Both the position numbers and the translations under genes were made by a program. 64,000 nucleotides of DNA, taken from assembly GCA_000751295.2 (NCBI GenBank), contig CCMO02000001.1, positions 3,686,615-3,750,614 on the forward strand. Direction: 5' to 3'. Below are positions 51,975 to 61,969 of the stretch, piece by piece (positions within the stretch are counted from its first letter, which is position 1; every line of letters starts with the position of its first letter). Source of the stretch: a bacterium YEK0313 (GTDB lineage: Bacteria > Pseudomonadota > Alphaproteobacteria > Rhizobiales > Phreatobacteraceae). Under the pieces are notes generated by a model that made no database searches, was not told the origin of the DNA, and saw only the letters and a program-made list of their open reading frames with translations.

Positions 51975-53411
51975 TCAGAACAGCGAGCGCGCGGCGGCAC
52001 CGGCCGCCGCGATCAGCGGGGCCGGATAGGCGACGAACAGCACGACGAACAGCGCCGAAACGGCCATGACCAGCTTCAGCTCGCCGGCGATCGGCTCGAA
52101 CGGCTCGCTCGGCTCGTCGAAATACATCACCTTCACGACGCGCAGGTAATAGTAGCAGCCGACGACGCTGGCGAGCACGCCGAGCACGGCCAGCGCATAG
52201 AGCTTGGCCTCGACGGCGGCGGCGAAGACGTAGAACTTGGCGAAGAATCCGGCGAGCGGCGGAATGCCCGCGAGCGAGAACATCAGCATGGCCAGCACGA
52301 AGGCCATGAACGGATTGTTCCGCGACAGGCCCGCCAGATCCGAGATCGTCTCGACCGGGCCGTCCTTGCGCCGCATGGCGATGACGCAGGCGAAGCTGCC
52401 GAGCGTCATGATCATGTAGACGGCGATATAGACGGCGACGCCCTGCACGCCATTGGCCGTGCCGGCGGCGAGGCCGACGAGGCCGAAGCCCATATGCCCG
52501 ATCGAGGAATAGGCGAGCAGCCGCTTGATATTGGCCTGACCGATCGCGGCGAAGGAGCCGAGCACCATGGAGGCGATCGCGATGAACACGACGATCTGCT
52601 GCCACTGCGCGGTCGCGTTCGGGAAGCCGTCGATCATGGCGCGCACGAACAGCGCCATGGCCGCGACCTTCGGGCCGGCGGCGAAGAAGGCGGTGACCGG
52701 CGTCGGCGCGCCTTCATAGACGTCGGGCGTCCACATGTGGAACGGCACGGCCGAGATCTTGAAGGCAAGGCCTGCCATCAGGAAGACCAGGCCGAAAATG
52801 AGGCCGAGGCCGACCGAACCCGACTTCACTGCGGCGGCGATGCCCGGCAGTGACACCGTGCCGGTGAAGCCATAGATCAGCGAGCAGCCATAGAGCAGCA
52901 TGCCCGAGGAGAGCGCGCCGAGAACGAAATATTTCAGGCCCGCTTCGGTCGAGCGCTCGTTGTCGCGGTGGAACGAGGCGATGACATAGAGCGCCAGCGA
53001 CATGAGCTCGAGGCCCATATAGAGCGCGATCAGGTCGTTGGCCGAGATCATCACGCCCATACCGGCCGCCGACAGCAGCACCAGGACCGGGAATTCGAAC
53101 CGGTTGATGTCCTCGCGCTTGAAATAGTCGATCGACATCAGCAGCGCGACGGCGGCGCCGGCGAAGGCGAGCACCTTCATGAACTTGGCGAAGCCGTCGA
53201 GAATGAACGAGCCGCCGAAGGTCTGGCGCGGCGCGCCGCCGACCATGGTGGCCGCCACGGCGGCCACCACGAGCAGCACCATGGCGGCGACCGTCACCGT
53301 TCCGGCCGAGCGCTCGCCGCTGAACACGCCGAACATCAGGAGCGCCATGGCTCCGACCGCCAGGATCAATTCCGGCAGGACGGGAGCAAGATCGAGGATC
53401 TGAGCGTTCAT
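51975..53411 (-). CDS. nuoN: NADH-quinone oxidoreductase subunit N
   Basis: A 478-residue antiporter-like subunit of the complex I membrane arm with about 14 transmembrane helices. Recognisable are YMGLELMSLALYVIASF near residue 130, the lysine/proline-broken helix region AFKISAVPFHMWTPDVYEGAPTPVTAFFA and KRLLAYSSIGHMGF. It carries one of the proton paths. It begins 14 bases after nuoM and ends the run of nuo genes before birA. Confidence 0.96.
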   Translation of the reverse strand: MNAQILDLAPVLPELILAVGAMALLMFGVFSGERSAGTVTVAAMVLLVVAAVAATMVGGAPRQTFGGSFILDGFAKFMKVLAFAGAAVALLMSIDYFKREDINRFEFPVLVLLSAAGMGVMISANDLIALYMGLELMSLALYVIASFHRDNERSTEAGLKYFVLGALSSGMLLYGCSLIYGFTGTVSLPGIAAAVKSGSVGLGLIFGLVFLMAGLAFKISAVPFHMWTPDVYEGAPTPVTAFFAAGPKVAAMALFVRAMIDGFPNATAQWQQIVVFIAIASMVLGSFAAIGQANIKRLLAYSSIGHMGFGLVGLAAGTANGVQGVAVYIAVYMIMTLGSFACVIAMRRKDGPVETISDLAGLSRNNPFMAFVLAMLMFSLAGIPPLAGFFAKFYVFAAAVEAKLYALAVLGVLASVVGCYYYLRVVKVMYFDEPSEPFEPIAGELKLVMAVSALFVVLFVAYPAPLIAAAGAAARSLF

Positions 53412-53425
53412 CGGATGCGCCCCCG

Positions 53426-54949
53426 TCAGCGCGGCAGAACGGCAGCGGTCTTGGCAGCCGCAGCGTTCGCCTGGTTATAGGATTCGACGAGAGCGCTCAC
53501 CGACACCTCGGACGTGGTGAGAATCGGCGAGGGGTAGAAGCCGAAGAAGATGGTCAGCACCACGAGCGGCACCAGGATCACCAGCTCGCGCCGGTCGACA
53601 TCGGTGATGGTCTGCAGCGCCGGCTTGTCGAGGACGCCCCAGATCACCTGGCGGTAGAGCCAGAGCGCATAGCCGGCCGAGAAGATCACGCCCGAGGTCG
53701 CGAGGAACGCAACCCAGGTATTGGTCTTAAACGTGCCGATCAGCGTCAGGAACTCGCCGACGAACCCCGACGTGCCGGGCAGCCCGACATTGGCCATGGT
53801 GAACACCATGAACACGACGGCATAGACCGGCATGCGGTTGACGAGCCCGCCATAGGCCGCGATCTCGCGGGTATGCATGCGGTCGTAGACGACGCCGACG
53901 CACAGGAACAGCGCGCCGGAGACGATGCCGTGCGAGATCATCTGGAACACCGCGCCCTGGATGGCCTCGGCATTGCCGGCGAAGATGCCCATGGTCACGA
54001 AACCCATATGGGCGACCGACGAATAGGCGATCAGCTTCTTGATGTCCTCCTGCATCATCGCGACCAGCGAGGTGTAGACGATCGCGATCACCGACAGCGT
54101 GAAGACGAAGGGCGCGAAAAAGGTCGACGCCTCCGGGAACATCGGCAGCGAGAAGCGCAGGAAGCCGTAGCCGCCCATCTTCAGGAGCACGCCGGCCAGG
54201 ATCACCGAGCCGGCCGTCGGCGCTTCGACGTGAGCGTCCGGCAGCCAGGTGTGGACCGGCCACATCGGCATCTTCACCGCGAAGGATGCGAAGAAGGCGA
54301 GCCACAGCCAGAACTGCATGTTCCGGCTGAACACGGTCGGGCCGAGCTTGATCAGTTCGGCAATGTCGCTGGTGCCGGCGGTCCAGATCATCGCCATGAT
54401 GGCAAGCAGCATCAGCACCGAGCCGAGCAGCGTGTAGAGGAAGAACTTGAACGAGGCATAGATGCGCCGCTTGCCGCCCCAGATGCCGATGATCAGGAAC
54501 ATCGGGATCAGGCCTGCCTCGAAGAACAGGTAGAACAGCACGATGTCGAGGGCGCAGAAGACGCCGATCATCAGCGTTTCCAGCACCAGGAAGGCGATCA
54601 TGTATTCCTTGACGCGCCGGTCGATCGCAACCCACGAGGCGAGGATGCAGAACGGCATCAGGAAGGTGGTCAGGATGATCAGCGGCAGCGAGATGCCGTC
54701 GATGCCCATCCGGTAGGAAATGACGCCGCCAAGCCAGGACGCCTTTTCGACGAACTGGAACTCGGCCGTCGCCGGATTGAACAGATAGAGCGGGATCAGC
54801 GACAGCCCGAAGGTCACGAGCGTCGTGAACAGCGCGATCATCCGGATATTGCGCCGGGCTGCCTCGTCGTCGCCGCGAACGGACAGGACGAGCAGCGCGC
54901 CGAGCAGCGGCAGGAAGGTGACGATCGAAAGGATCGGAGCGTTCGACAT
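53426..54949 (-). CDS. nuoM: NADH-quinone oxidoreductase subunit M
   Basis: A 507-residue antiporter-like proton-pumping subunit. It has GIDGISLPLIILTTFL near residue 80, FYLFFEAGLIPMFLIIGIWGG with the key glutamate near residue 145, FAVKMPMWPVHTWLPDAHVEAPTAGSVILAGVLLKMGGYG near residue 230 and KKLIAYSSVAHMGF near residue 300. Its start overlaps the nuoL stop (TGATG). Confidence 0.97.
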   Translation of the reverse strand: MSNAPILSIVTFLPLLGALLVLSVRGDDEAARRNIRMIALFTTLVTFGLSLIPLYLFNPATAEFQFVEKASWLGGVISYRMGIDGISLPLIILTTFLMPFCILASWVAIDRRVKEYMIAFLVLETLMIGVFCALDIVLFYLFFEAGLIPMFLIIGIWGGKRRIYASFKFFLYTLLGSVLMLLAIMAMIWTAGTSDIAELIKLGPTVFSRNMQFWLWLAFFASFAVKMPMWPVHTWLPDAHVEAPTAGSVILAGVLLKMGGYGFLRFSLPMFPEASTFFAPFVFTLSVIAIVYTSLVAMMQEDIKKLIAYSSVAHMGFVTMGIFAGNAEAIQGAVFQMISHGIVSGALFLCVGVVYDRMHTREIAAYGGLVNRMPVYAVVFMVFTMANVGLPGTSGFVGEFLTLIGTFKTNTWVAFLATSGVIFSAGYALWLYRQVIWGVLDKPALQTITDVDRRELVILVPLVVLTIFFGFYPSPILTTSEVSVSALVESYNQANAAAAKTAAVLPR

Positions 54950-57006
54950 CAGTGCAGTCCGCCCGAGAACATGAACCAGGTGACCAGCGCGGCAACGCCG
55001 ATCAGCATGGCAAAGGCGTAGTGATAGAGATATCCGGTCTGGATCCGGACGACGCCGCGGGTGACGTCGACGACGCGGGCGGCGATGCCGTCCGGACCGA
55101 AGCCGTCGATGAGCCAGCCGTCGCCCTTCTTCCAGAAGAACCGTCCGAGCGCCCGGGCCGTCCTGACGAACAGGAGGTCATAGAGCTCGTCGAAATACCA
55201 CTTGTTGAGCAGGAACTGGTAGAGCGCGGGATGCCGGCGGGCGAGCTCGCCCGGCATGTCCGGGTGCCGGATATACATGTACCAGGACAGCACGAAGCCG
55301 AGCGCCATCATCACGAAGGGCGTCCATGGCACCCAGCCGGGCACGTGATGGAAGGCTTCCATGATGTGATTGTCCGGCCGGAAGAACAGCGCGTGCCGGA
55401 AGAACTGTTCGACGCCGTGATGGTCGGCGAACCAGTAGGCGAAGGAGAAGCCCGAGGCGACCGCCCCGACCGCGAGGACGGCGAGCGGGATCAGCATGAC
55501 CGCCGGGCTCTCGTGCGGCTCGTGGCCATGGCCGTGGCCATGATCGTCATGGGCGTGAGCGGCATGACCATGGTCGTCATGCGCCGCGGCGGCGTGGCCA
55601 TGGGCCGCATGACCGTGGTCGTCATGGCCATGGGCCTCGGCCCAGCGCGGCTTGCCGTGGAAGGTCAGGAAGATCAGGCGCCAGGAATAGAACGAGGTCA
55701 TGGCGGCCGCGATCACGGTGAGCGCGAAGGCATAGGGGCCCATCGCGTTCTGCGAGGCGTACGCGACCTCGATGATGGCGTCCTTCGAGTGGAAGCCGGC
55801 GAAGCCGATATGGAGGAACGGAATGCCGAAGCCGGTCAGGGCCAGCGTGCCGATCAGCATCATCGCGTAGGTGAACTTGATGCGCGAGGCGAGCCCGCCC
55901 ATGTTCCGCATGTCCTGCTCGTGATGCATCGCATGGATGACCGAGCCGGCCCCGAGGAACAGCAGCGCCTTGAAGAAGGCGTGGGTGAACAGGTGGAAGA
56001 TGCCGACCGAATAGGCCCCTGCCCCGAGCGCGACGAACATGTAGCCGAGCTGCGAGCAGGTCGAATAGGCGATCACGCGCTTGATGTCGTTCTGGACGAG
56101 GCCGACGGTCGCCGCGAAGAAGGCGGTGGTGGCGCCGAAGAACATCACGACGGTGAGCGCGGTCTGCGAATATTCGAACACCGGCGACAGCCGGGCGACC
56201 ATGAAGACGCCGGCGGTGACCATGGTGGCCGCATGGATGAGCGCGGAGACCGGCGTCGGGCCTTCCATCGCGTCAGGCAGCCAGGTGTGCAGCAGGAACT
56301 GCGCCGACTTGCCCATGGCGCCCATGAACAGGAGGAGGCAGGCGACCGTCAGCGCATCCCACTGGTGGCCGAGGAACTCGATCTTCTTGCCGACCAGGCC
56401 CTGAGCCGCGGCAAAGACACTGTCGAAACCGATCGTGCCGGTCAGCTTGTAGAGCGCGAAAATGCCCAGCAGGAAACCGAAGTCGCCGACGCGGTTGACG
56501 ATGAAGGCCTTCATCGCCGCGGCATTGGCCGAGGGCTTCTGGTACCAGAAGCCGATGAGCAGGTAGCTCGCAAGCCCCACGCCCTCCCAGCCGAAGAACA
56601 TCTGCAGCAGGTCGTTGGCGGTCACCAGCATCAGCATGGCGAAGGTGAACAGCGAGAGATAGGCGAAGAACCGCGGCCGGTGCGGATCCTCGTTCATGTA
56701 GCCGATGGAATAGAGGTGGACCAGGAACGAGACGCTGTTGACCACCACCAGCATGACCGCGGTGAGCGTGTCGATGCGCAGGGTCCAGGACGACTTCAGG
56801 GCGCCCGCCGAGATCCACGAGAACAGCTCGACGATCGTGGTCTGGCCGGCAAATCCGACCTGGAAGAAGGCGACCCACGACAGGAGCGCAGCAATGCCGA
56901 GGAAGCTTGTGGTGACGATTTCCGAGCCGCGCGCGCCGATGGCGCGGCCGAACAGCCCGGCGATCAGGAAGCCGGCAAGCGGCAGGAAGACGATGGCCTG
57001 ATACAT
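54949..57006 (-). CDS. nuoL: NADH-quinone oxidoreductase subunit L
   Basis: A 685-residue subunit with about 16 helices and the long C-terminal lateral helix that spans the membrane arm. Typical are FFGWEGVGLASYLLIGFWYQKPSA near residue 142, LLHTWLPDAMEGPTPVSALIHAATMVTAGVFMVAR near residue 240 and KRVIAYSTCSQLGYMFVALG. A loop encoded near 55511-55639 holds about 20 histidines in HGH/HDDHGH units, as seen in NuoL of relatives; it could bind metal but is not needed for pumping. It starts seven bases after the nuoK stop. Confidence 0.97.
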   Translation of the reverse strand: MYQAIVFLPLAGFLIAGLFGRAIGARGSEIVTTSFLGIAALLSWVAFFQVGFAGQTTIVELFSWISAGALKSSWTLRIDTLTAVMLVVVNSVSFLVHLYSIGYMNEDPHRPRFFAYLSLFTFAMLMLVTANDLLQMFFGWEGVGLASYLLIGFWYQKPSANAAAMKAFIVNRVGDFGFLLGIFALYKLTGTIGFDSVFAAAQGLVGKKIEFLGHQWDALTVACLLLFMGAMGKSAQFLLHTWLPDAMEGPTPVSALIHAATMVTAGVFMVARLSPVFEYSQTALTVVMFFGATTAFFAATVGLVQNDIKRVIAYSTCSQLGYMFVALGAGAYSVGIFHLFTHAFFKALLFLGAGSVIHAMHHEQDMRNMGGLASRIKFTYAMMLIGTLALTGFGIPFLHIGFAGFHSKDAIIEVAYASQNAMGPYAFALTVIAAAMTSFYSWRLIFLTFHGKPRWAEAHGHDDHGHAAHGHAAAAHDDHGHAAHAHDDHGHGHGHEPHESPAVMLIPLAVLAVGAVASGFSFAYWFADHHGVEQFFRHALFFRPDNHIMEAFHHVPGWVPWTPFVMMALGFVLSWYMYIRHPDMPGELARRHPALYQFLLNKWYFDELYDLLFVRTARALGRFFWKKGDGWLIDGFGPDGIAARVVDVTRGVVRIQTGYLYHYAFAMLIGVAALVTWFMFSGGLH

Positions 57007-57013
57007 GTCCCCG

Positions 57014-57325
57014 TCAACCCTTCATCATGTTGACGTCTTCGACCGCGATCGACCCGCGGTTGCGGAAGAAGACGACGAGAATGGCAAGGCCGATGGCGGC
57101 CTCGGCGGCGGCGACGGTCAGCACCAGAAGCGCGAAGACCTGGCCCACCAGGTCGCCCATATGGGTCGAGAAGGCGACGAAATTGATGTTGACCGACAAG
57201 AGGATGAGCTCGACCGACATCAGGATGACGATGATGTTCTTCCGGTTGAGGAAGATGCCGAACACGCCGAGCGTGAACAGGATCGCCGCCACCGAGAGAT
57301 AATGCGAAAGACCGATCGTCAGCAT
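57014..57325 (-). CDS. nuoK: NADH-quinone oxidoreductase subunit K
   Basis: A 103-residue three-helix subunit. It has FTLGVFGIFLNRKNIIVILMSVELILLSVN, with the conserved glutamate of the second helix, and VAAAEAAIGLAILV, with the third-helix glutamate; both are needed for proton transfer. The start at 57325 is two bases after the nuoJ stop, so the two are coupled. Confidence 0.96.
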   Translation of the reverse strand: MLTIGLSHYLSVAAILFTLGVFGIFLNRKNIIVILMSVELILLSVNINFVAFSTHMGDLVGQVFALLVLTVAAAEAAIGLAILVVFFRNRGSIAVEDVNMMKG

Positions 57326-57327
57326 GG

Positions 57328-57933
57328 TCAGATCCCCTGCCCCGACTTGACCTTGACCACCTCGATGGCGGTTTCCGGCGTGCGGGCCGACTGGGCGGCC
57401 GGATTCTGGCGCTTGACGCCTTCCTTGTGACGCAGCGTCAGCACGATGGCGCCGATCATGGCCACCAGCAGCACCAGGCCCGAAGCCTGGAAGTAGAAGA
57501 GATATTGCGTGTAGAGCACCTGGCCGAGCGCCTCGGCATTGGTGACATTGGTCGGGATCGGCGCAACCACTGTGCGCGGCGTGCCGCCGCCGATCGCCCA
57601 GGAACCGAGCACCATCAGGAGCTCGGCGACCAGAACGAGGCCGAGCAGGATGCCGACCGGCAGATATTGCAGGAAGCCCTGGCGCAGCTCGGCGAAGTCG
57701 ACGTCGAGCATCATCACGACGAACAGGAACAGCACCGCGACCGCGCCGACATAGACCACGACCAGGATCATGGCGAGGAATTCGGCGCCCATCAGCACGA
57801 ACAGTCCCGCGGCATTGACGAAGGCCAGGATCAGGAAGAGCACCGAGTGCACGGGATTGCGCGAGGCGATCACCATGAAGGCACATGCCACGAGCACGGC
57901 TGCGAATAGGTAGAAGAAGAGACCGGCCAGCAT
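57328..57933 (-). CDS. nuoJ: NADH-quinone oxidoreductase subunit J
   Basis: A 201-residue five-helix subunit of the membrane arm. Helix 3 reads FVLMGAEFLAMILVVVYVGAVAVLFLFVVMMLD, where the flexible pi-bulge needed for coupling lies. The cytoplasmic C-terminus is rich in charged residues. It lies 166 bases after nuoI, a wider gap than between the other nuo genes; I see no gene in it. Confidence 0.95.
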   Translation of the reverse strand: MLAGLFFYLFAAVLVACAFMVIASRNPVHSVLFLILAFVNAAGLFVLMGAEFLAMILVVVYVGAVAVLFLFVVMMLDVDFAELRQGFLQYLPVGILLGLVLVAELLMVLGSWAIGGGTPRTVVAPIPTNVTNAEALGQVLYTQYLFYFQASGLVLLVAMIGAIVLTLRHKEGVKRQNPAAQSARTPETAIEVVKVKSGQGI

Positions 57934-58099
57934 GCTGCCCCTTTGCCCCGTTCCTGTTCTCGACGACGGTCGGGACTCAATGGCCCGCGCGCGCCGTTCT
58001 TAAAGTCCAAGTTGGAAAGCGTCCAGACAACAAAGCCCCGACGCAGCCCTCGCATTCACATCTGACCGGCCGATGGCGTCACCAGCCGGGCTTCACACC

Positions 58100-58600
58100 C
58101 TAGCGGTAGGGTGCATCGAGCGCCTGGTTGGCGGCGATCTCGCGCTCCCAGCGGTCGCCATTGGCGAGCAGCCGGGCCTTGTCGTAGTAGAGTTCCTCGC
58201 GCGTCTCGACGGAGAACTCGAAGTTCGGCCCCTCGACGATGGCGTCCACGGGGCAGGCTTCCTGGCAGAAGCCGCAATAGATGCATTTCACCATGTCGAT
58301 GTCGTAACGGGTCGTGCGGCGCGTGCCGTCGTTGCGGCGCGGGCCGGCCTCGATGGTGATCGCCTGCGCCGGGCAGATCGCCTCGCAGAGCTTGCAGGCG
58401 ATGCAGCGCTCCTCGCCGTTGGGATAGCGGCGCAGCGCATGCTCGCCGCGGAAGCGCGGCGAGATCTGCCCCTTCTCGAAGGGATAGTTGATGGTCGCCT
58501 TCGGCTTGAAGAAATAGCGCATCGACAGGAAGAAGGCCGAGACGAATTCCTTCAGGAACACCGCCTTAGCCGCCTGGTCGAGCCGCATTGCCGACGCCAT
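58100..58600 (-). CDS. nuoI: NADH-quinone oxidoreductase subunit I
   Basis: A 166-residue subunit with two [4Fe-4S] clusters (N6a, N6b) near the quinone site. The motifs are CIACKLCEAICP near residue 62 and CIYCGFCQEACP near residue 102. GAGGAGAGG precedes the ATG at 58600; an ATG four codons later is possible. It lies 111 bases after nuoH. Confidence 0.97.
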   Translation of the reverse strand: MASAMRLDQAAKAVFLKEFVSAFFLSMRYFFKPKATINYPFEKGQISPRFRGEHALRRYPNGEERCIACKLCEAICPAQAITIEAGPRRNDGTRRTTRYDIDMVKCIYCGFCQEACPVDAIVEGPNFEFSVETREELYYDKARLLANGDRWEREIAANQALDAPYR

Positions 58601-58711
58601 GGCACCTCTCCTCGGATGGACCGGACCGCCTGGCGGCGCCGGCCCTCAAACATCAACACCTGGTCGCCGCAGCGGCGGCCGACCGACCTTGAAACGACGG
58701 CGGGACGCGCC

Positions 58712-59731
58712 TCAGGGCGCCCAGCCGGTGATCTGCAGCACGGCCGCGACCACCACGACCATGGCCAGCGAGATCGGCAGGAACACTTTCCAACCGAGCC
58801 GCATGAGCTGGTCATAGCGGTAACGCGGCACGAAGGCCTTCACCATGGCGAACATGAAGAAGACCAGCGAGACCTTGAGCACGAACCAGACCACGCCCGG
58901 CACCCAGGTGAAGGGCGCGATCGGGAACGGCGGCAGCCAGCCCCCGAGGAACAGGATCGTGGTGAGCGAGCACATGGTCATGATCGCCACGTATTCGGCG
59001 AGCATGAACATCATGTACGGGGTCGAGGCATATTCGACCATGAAGCCGGCGACCAGCTCGGATTCGGCTTCCGGCAGGTCGAAGGGCGGACGGTTGGTTT
59101 CCGCGAGCGCCGAGATGAAGAAGATCACGAAGACCGGGAACAGAGGCAGCCAGAACCAGCCGAACAGGCCGATGCTCTTGTCCTGCGCCTTGACGATGTC
59201 GCTGAGGTTCAGGGAACCGACGCAGAGCAGGACGCAGATGATCACGAAGCCGATGGAGACCTCGTAGGAGACCATCTGCGCCGCCGAGCGCAGCGCGCCG
59301 AGGAACGGATATTTCGAGTTCGACGCCCAGCCGCCCATGATGACGCCGTAGACGCCGAGCGAGGACACCGCGAAGATGAACAGCACGCCGACATTGAGGT
59401 CGGCGATCGCCCAGCCGTCAGCGAGCGGGATGACCGCCCAGGCCGCGAGCGCGAGGATGACGCTGACGAGCGGCGCGAGCAGGAACACGCCCTTGTTCGC
59501 GCCCGAGGGGATCACCGGCTCCTTGAACACGAACTTCAGGAGGTCGGCGAAGGATTGCAGGAGGCCGAACGGGCCGACCACATTGGGCCCGCGGCGCAGC
59601 TGAACCGCCGCCCAGATCTTGCGGTCGGCGAGCAGGATGAAGGCGACGAACACCAGGAGCGCGACCATCAGCACCAGGCTTTGGATCGCGATCAGCAGCA
59701 GCGGCCAGAGATTGGTCCAGAAGAATTCCAT
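58712..59731 (-). CDS. nuoH: NADH-quinone oxidoreductase subunit H
   Basis: A 339-residue eight-helix subunit that forms the quinone chamber with NuoB, NuoD and NuoI. It has LLADRKIWAAVQLRRGPNVVGPFGLLQSFADLLKF near residue 40, YEVSIGF near residue 150, and the acidic loop ALAETNRPPFDLPEAESELVAGFMVEYAS near residue 200. The start at 59731 gives the usual short N-terminus. It follows nuoG by four bases. Confidence 0.97.
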   Translation of the reverse strand: MEFFWTNLWPLLLIAIQSLVLMVALLVFVAFILLADRKIWAAVQLRRGPNVVGPFGLLQSFADLLKFVFKEPVIPSGANKGVFLLAPLVSVILALAAWAVIPLADGWAIADLNVGVLFIFAVSSLGVYGVIMGGWASNSKYPFLGALRSAAQMVSYEVSIGFVIICVLLCVGSLNLSDIVKAQDKSIGLFGWFWLPLFPVFVIFFISALAETNRPPFDLPEAESELVAGFMVEYASTPYMMFMLAEYVAIMTMCSLTTILFLGGWLPPFPIAPFTWVPGVVWFVLKVSLVFFMFAMVKAFVPRYRYDQLMRLGWKVFLPISLAMVVVVAAVLQITGWAP

Positions 59732-59735
59732 TGTC

Positions 59736-61811
59736 TCACTCCGCCGCGATCGCGGCCGGACCGCGGGCAAGCGCCGAGCACTCCGCCATGGTGGCCGAGG
59801 CGCGGGCGATCGGGTTGGTCAGATAGAAGTCGTCGACCGCCGGCTTGAACGGTACCGGATCGACCGCGCCGCCGCGGGCGGCGAGCGCCCCGATGGCGGC
59901 CGCATCGGCCGCCCGGAGCATGCCGACGCGCAGCGTCGCGGGATGGTCCTTGCCCATTGCGGCCCGCAGGGCGGCGAGCGAGTCGAACGGCAGCCTGGCG
60001 CCGAGCGCGTCCGACAGGGCGCGCAGGATGGCCCAGTCCTCCTTGGCTTCGCCCGGCGCGAAGCCGGCACGGCTGAGCGCCTGCACCCGCCCTTCGGTGT
60101 TGACCGTAAGGCCGTTCTTCTCGGTATAGGTCGCGCCCGGCAGGATGACGTCGGCGCGGTGCGCGCCGCGGTCACCATGGGTGCCGATATAGACGACGAA
60201 AGGCCCGCTCGCGATGTCGATCTCGTCGGCGCCGAGGTTGAACAGGACGTCGACGCCTCCCTTGGCGAGCGCCTGGGCATCGAGGCCGCCCTCGCCCGGA
60301 ACGAGGCCGAGATCGAGCGCGCCGACGCGCGCCGCGGCCGTATGCAGCACCGCGAAGCCGTTCCAGCCGTCCTTGACGGCGCCGACCGCATTGGCGGCCT
60401 GCGCGGCAAGCGAGAGCACGGCCGCGCCGTCGGCGCGGGTCAGGGCCCCCTGCCCGACTATGACGAGCGGCTTGGCCGCCGCGCGCAGCACCTCGGCGAA
60501 GGAATGCTTGCCCGAAGCGATGTCCGCGAGCGTCTCGGGGCCGGCGCCGAGATAGTCATAGGCATAGGTCAGGTCGGCGACCTCGCCGATCAGGCCGACC
60601 TTCAGGTTGCCCATCCGCCAGCGCTTGCGGATGCGGGCATTGACGAGGGCGGCTTCCCGGCGCGGATTGGCGCCGACGATCAGGATGGCGTCGGCCTCCT
60701 CGATGCCGGCAATGCCGGGGTTGAAAATATAGGTCGCCCGGCCGAGCGCCGGATCGAGGCGCGTGCCGTCCTGGCGGCCGTCGATATGAGCCGAGCCGAG
60801 GCCGGTCATCAGGGCCTTCAGCGCATACATCTCCTCGAGCGTGGCCAGATCGCCGGCAATGGCGCCGGTCTTCGCGCCCCCGACCGCCTTGACCCGCGCG
60901 GCGATCGCGGCGAAGGCCTCGCCCCAGCTCGCCGGACGCAGCCGGCCGTTCTCGCGCAGATAGGGCCGGTCGAGGCGCTGCGTGCGCAGACCGTCGGCAA
61001 TGTGCCGGGTCTTGTCGGAAATCCACTCCTCGTTGACCGCCTCGTTGAGCCGCGGCAGCACGCGCATGACCTCGCGGCCACGGCTGTCGACGCGGATCGC
61101 CGAACCGACGGCATCCATCATGTCGGTGGATTCGGTCTTGGTCAGTTCCCACGGGCGGGCATTGAAGGCGAAGGGCTTGGAGGTGAGCGCGCCGACCGGG
61201 CAGAGGTCGACGACATTGCCCTGCAGCTCCGAGGTCATCGCCTTCTCGAGATAGGTCGTGATCTCGGCATCCTCGCCGCGGCCGATCAGGCCGAGCTCGG
61301 CAATGCCGGCAACCTCGGTGGTGAAGCGGACGCAGCGCGTGCAGTGGATGCAGCGCGTCATCACGGTCTTGACCAGCGGGCCGATATATTTGTCCTCAAC
61401 GGCGCGCTTGTTCTCGTGGTAGCGCGACTTGTCCACGCCATAGGCCATGGCCTGGTCCTGCAGGTCGCACTCGCCGCCCTGGTCGCAGATCGGGCAATCC
61501 AGCGGGTGGTTGATGAGCAGGAACTCCATCACCCCCTCGCGCGCCTTCTTCACCAGCGGCGTCTTGGTGTTGAGCACGGGCGGCTCGCCATTGGGGCCGG
61601 GCCGGAGGTCGCGCACGTTCTGCGCGCAGGACGCGACCGGCTTCGGCGAGCCCTTCACCTCGATGAGGCACATGCGGCAATTGCCGGCGATCGACAGTCG
61701 CTCATGGTAGCAGAAGCGCGGAATCTCTGCGCCAGCCGCCTCGCACGCCTGCATCAGCGTGTACTCGGCCGGAACCTCGATCTCTTGCCCGTCGACGATC
61801 AGCTTCGCCAT
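59736..61811 (-). CDS. nuoG: NADH-quinone oxidoreductase subunit G
   Basis: A 691-residue peripheral-arm subunit. An N-terminal [2Fe-2S] domain holds cysteines in RFCYHERLSIAGNCRMCLIEV and ASCAQNV. A His-Cys3 site follows in HPLDCPICDQGGECDLQDQ, and a ferredoxin-like [4Fe-4S] in MTRCIHCTRCVRFTTEV and VDLCPVGAL. The rest is an inactive molybdopterin-oxidoreductase-like domain. The start at 61811 gives MAKLIVDGQEIEVP; an ATG four codons earlier is possible. It is separated from nuoF by a spacer gene. Confidence 0.96.
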   Translation of the reverse strand: MAKLIVDGQEIEVPAEYTLMQACEAAGAEIPRFCYHERLSIAGNCRMCLIEVKGSPKPVASCAQNVRDLRPGPNGEPPVLNTKTPLVKKAREGVMEFLLINHPLDCPICDQGGECDLQDQAMAYGVDKSRYHENKRAVEDKYIGPLVKTVMTRCIHCTRCVRFTTEVAGIAELGLIGRGEDAEITTYLEKAMTSELQGNVVDLCPVGALTSKPFAFNARPWELTKTESTDMMDAVGSAIRVDSRGREVMRVLPRLNEAVNEEWISDKTRHIADGLRTQRLDRPYLRENGRLRPASWGEAFAAIAARVKAVGGAKTGAIAGDLATLEEMYALKALMTGLGSAHIDGRQDGTRLDPALGRATYIFNPGIAGIEEADAILIVGANPRREAALVNARIRKRWRMGNLKVGLIGEVADLTYAYDYLGAGPETLADIASGKHSFAEVLRAAAKPLVIVGQGALTRADGAAVLSLAAQAANAVGAVKDGWNGFAVLHTAAARVGALDLGLVPGEGGLDAQALAKGGVDVLFNLGADEIDIASGPFVVYIGTHGDRGAHRADVILPGATYTEKNGLTVNTEGRVQALSRAGFAPGEAKEDWAILRALSDALGARLPFDSLAALRAAMGKDHPATLRVGMLRAADAAAIGALAARGGAVDPVPFKPAVDDFYLTNPIARASATMAECSALARGPAAIAAE

Positions 61812-61969
61812 CGGCCTTCCCATTCGGTCCGTTCAGGCCGCGCCGAGACGCGACCGGTGCTTCATATGCGGCGACCGCCCCCTTCGGGAACCGTCACGCG
61901 GATGTCTCATGATCCATCGACCGCCTGCTCCCGGGACCAAAAGGGCCAAGGAGCAGACCGCCGGCGGGA

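Noticed and set aside
54952..57033. Plus-strand open frame of about 690 codons opposite nuoL
   Set aside because: Antisense shadow; the Glu/Arg/His-rich sequence reflects the complement of NuoL.
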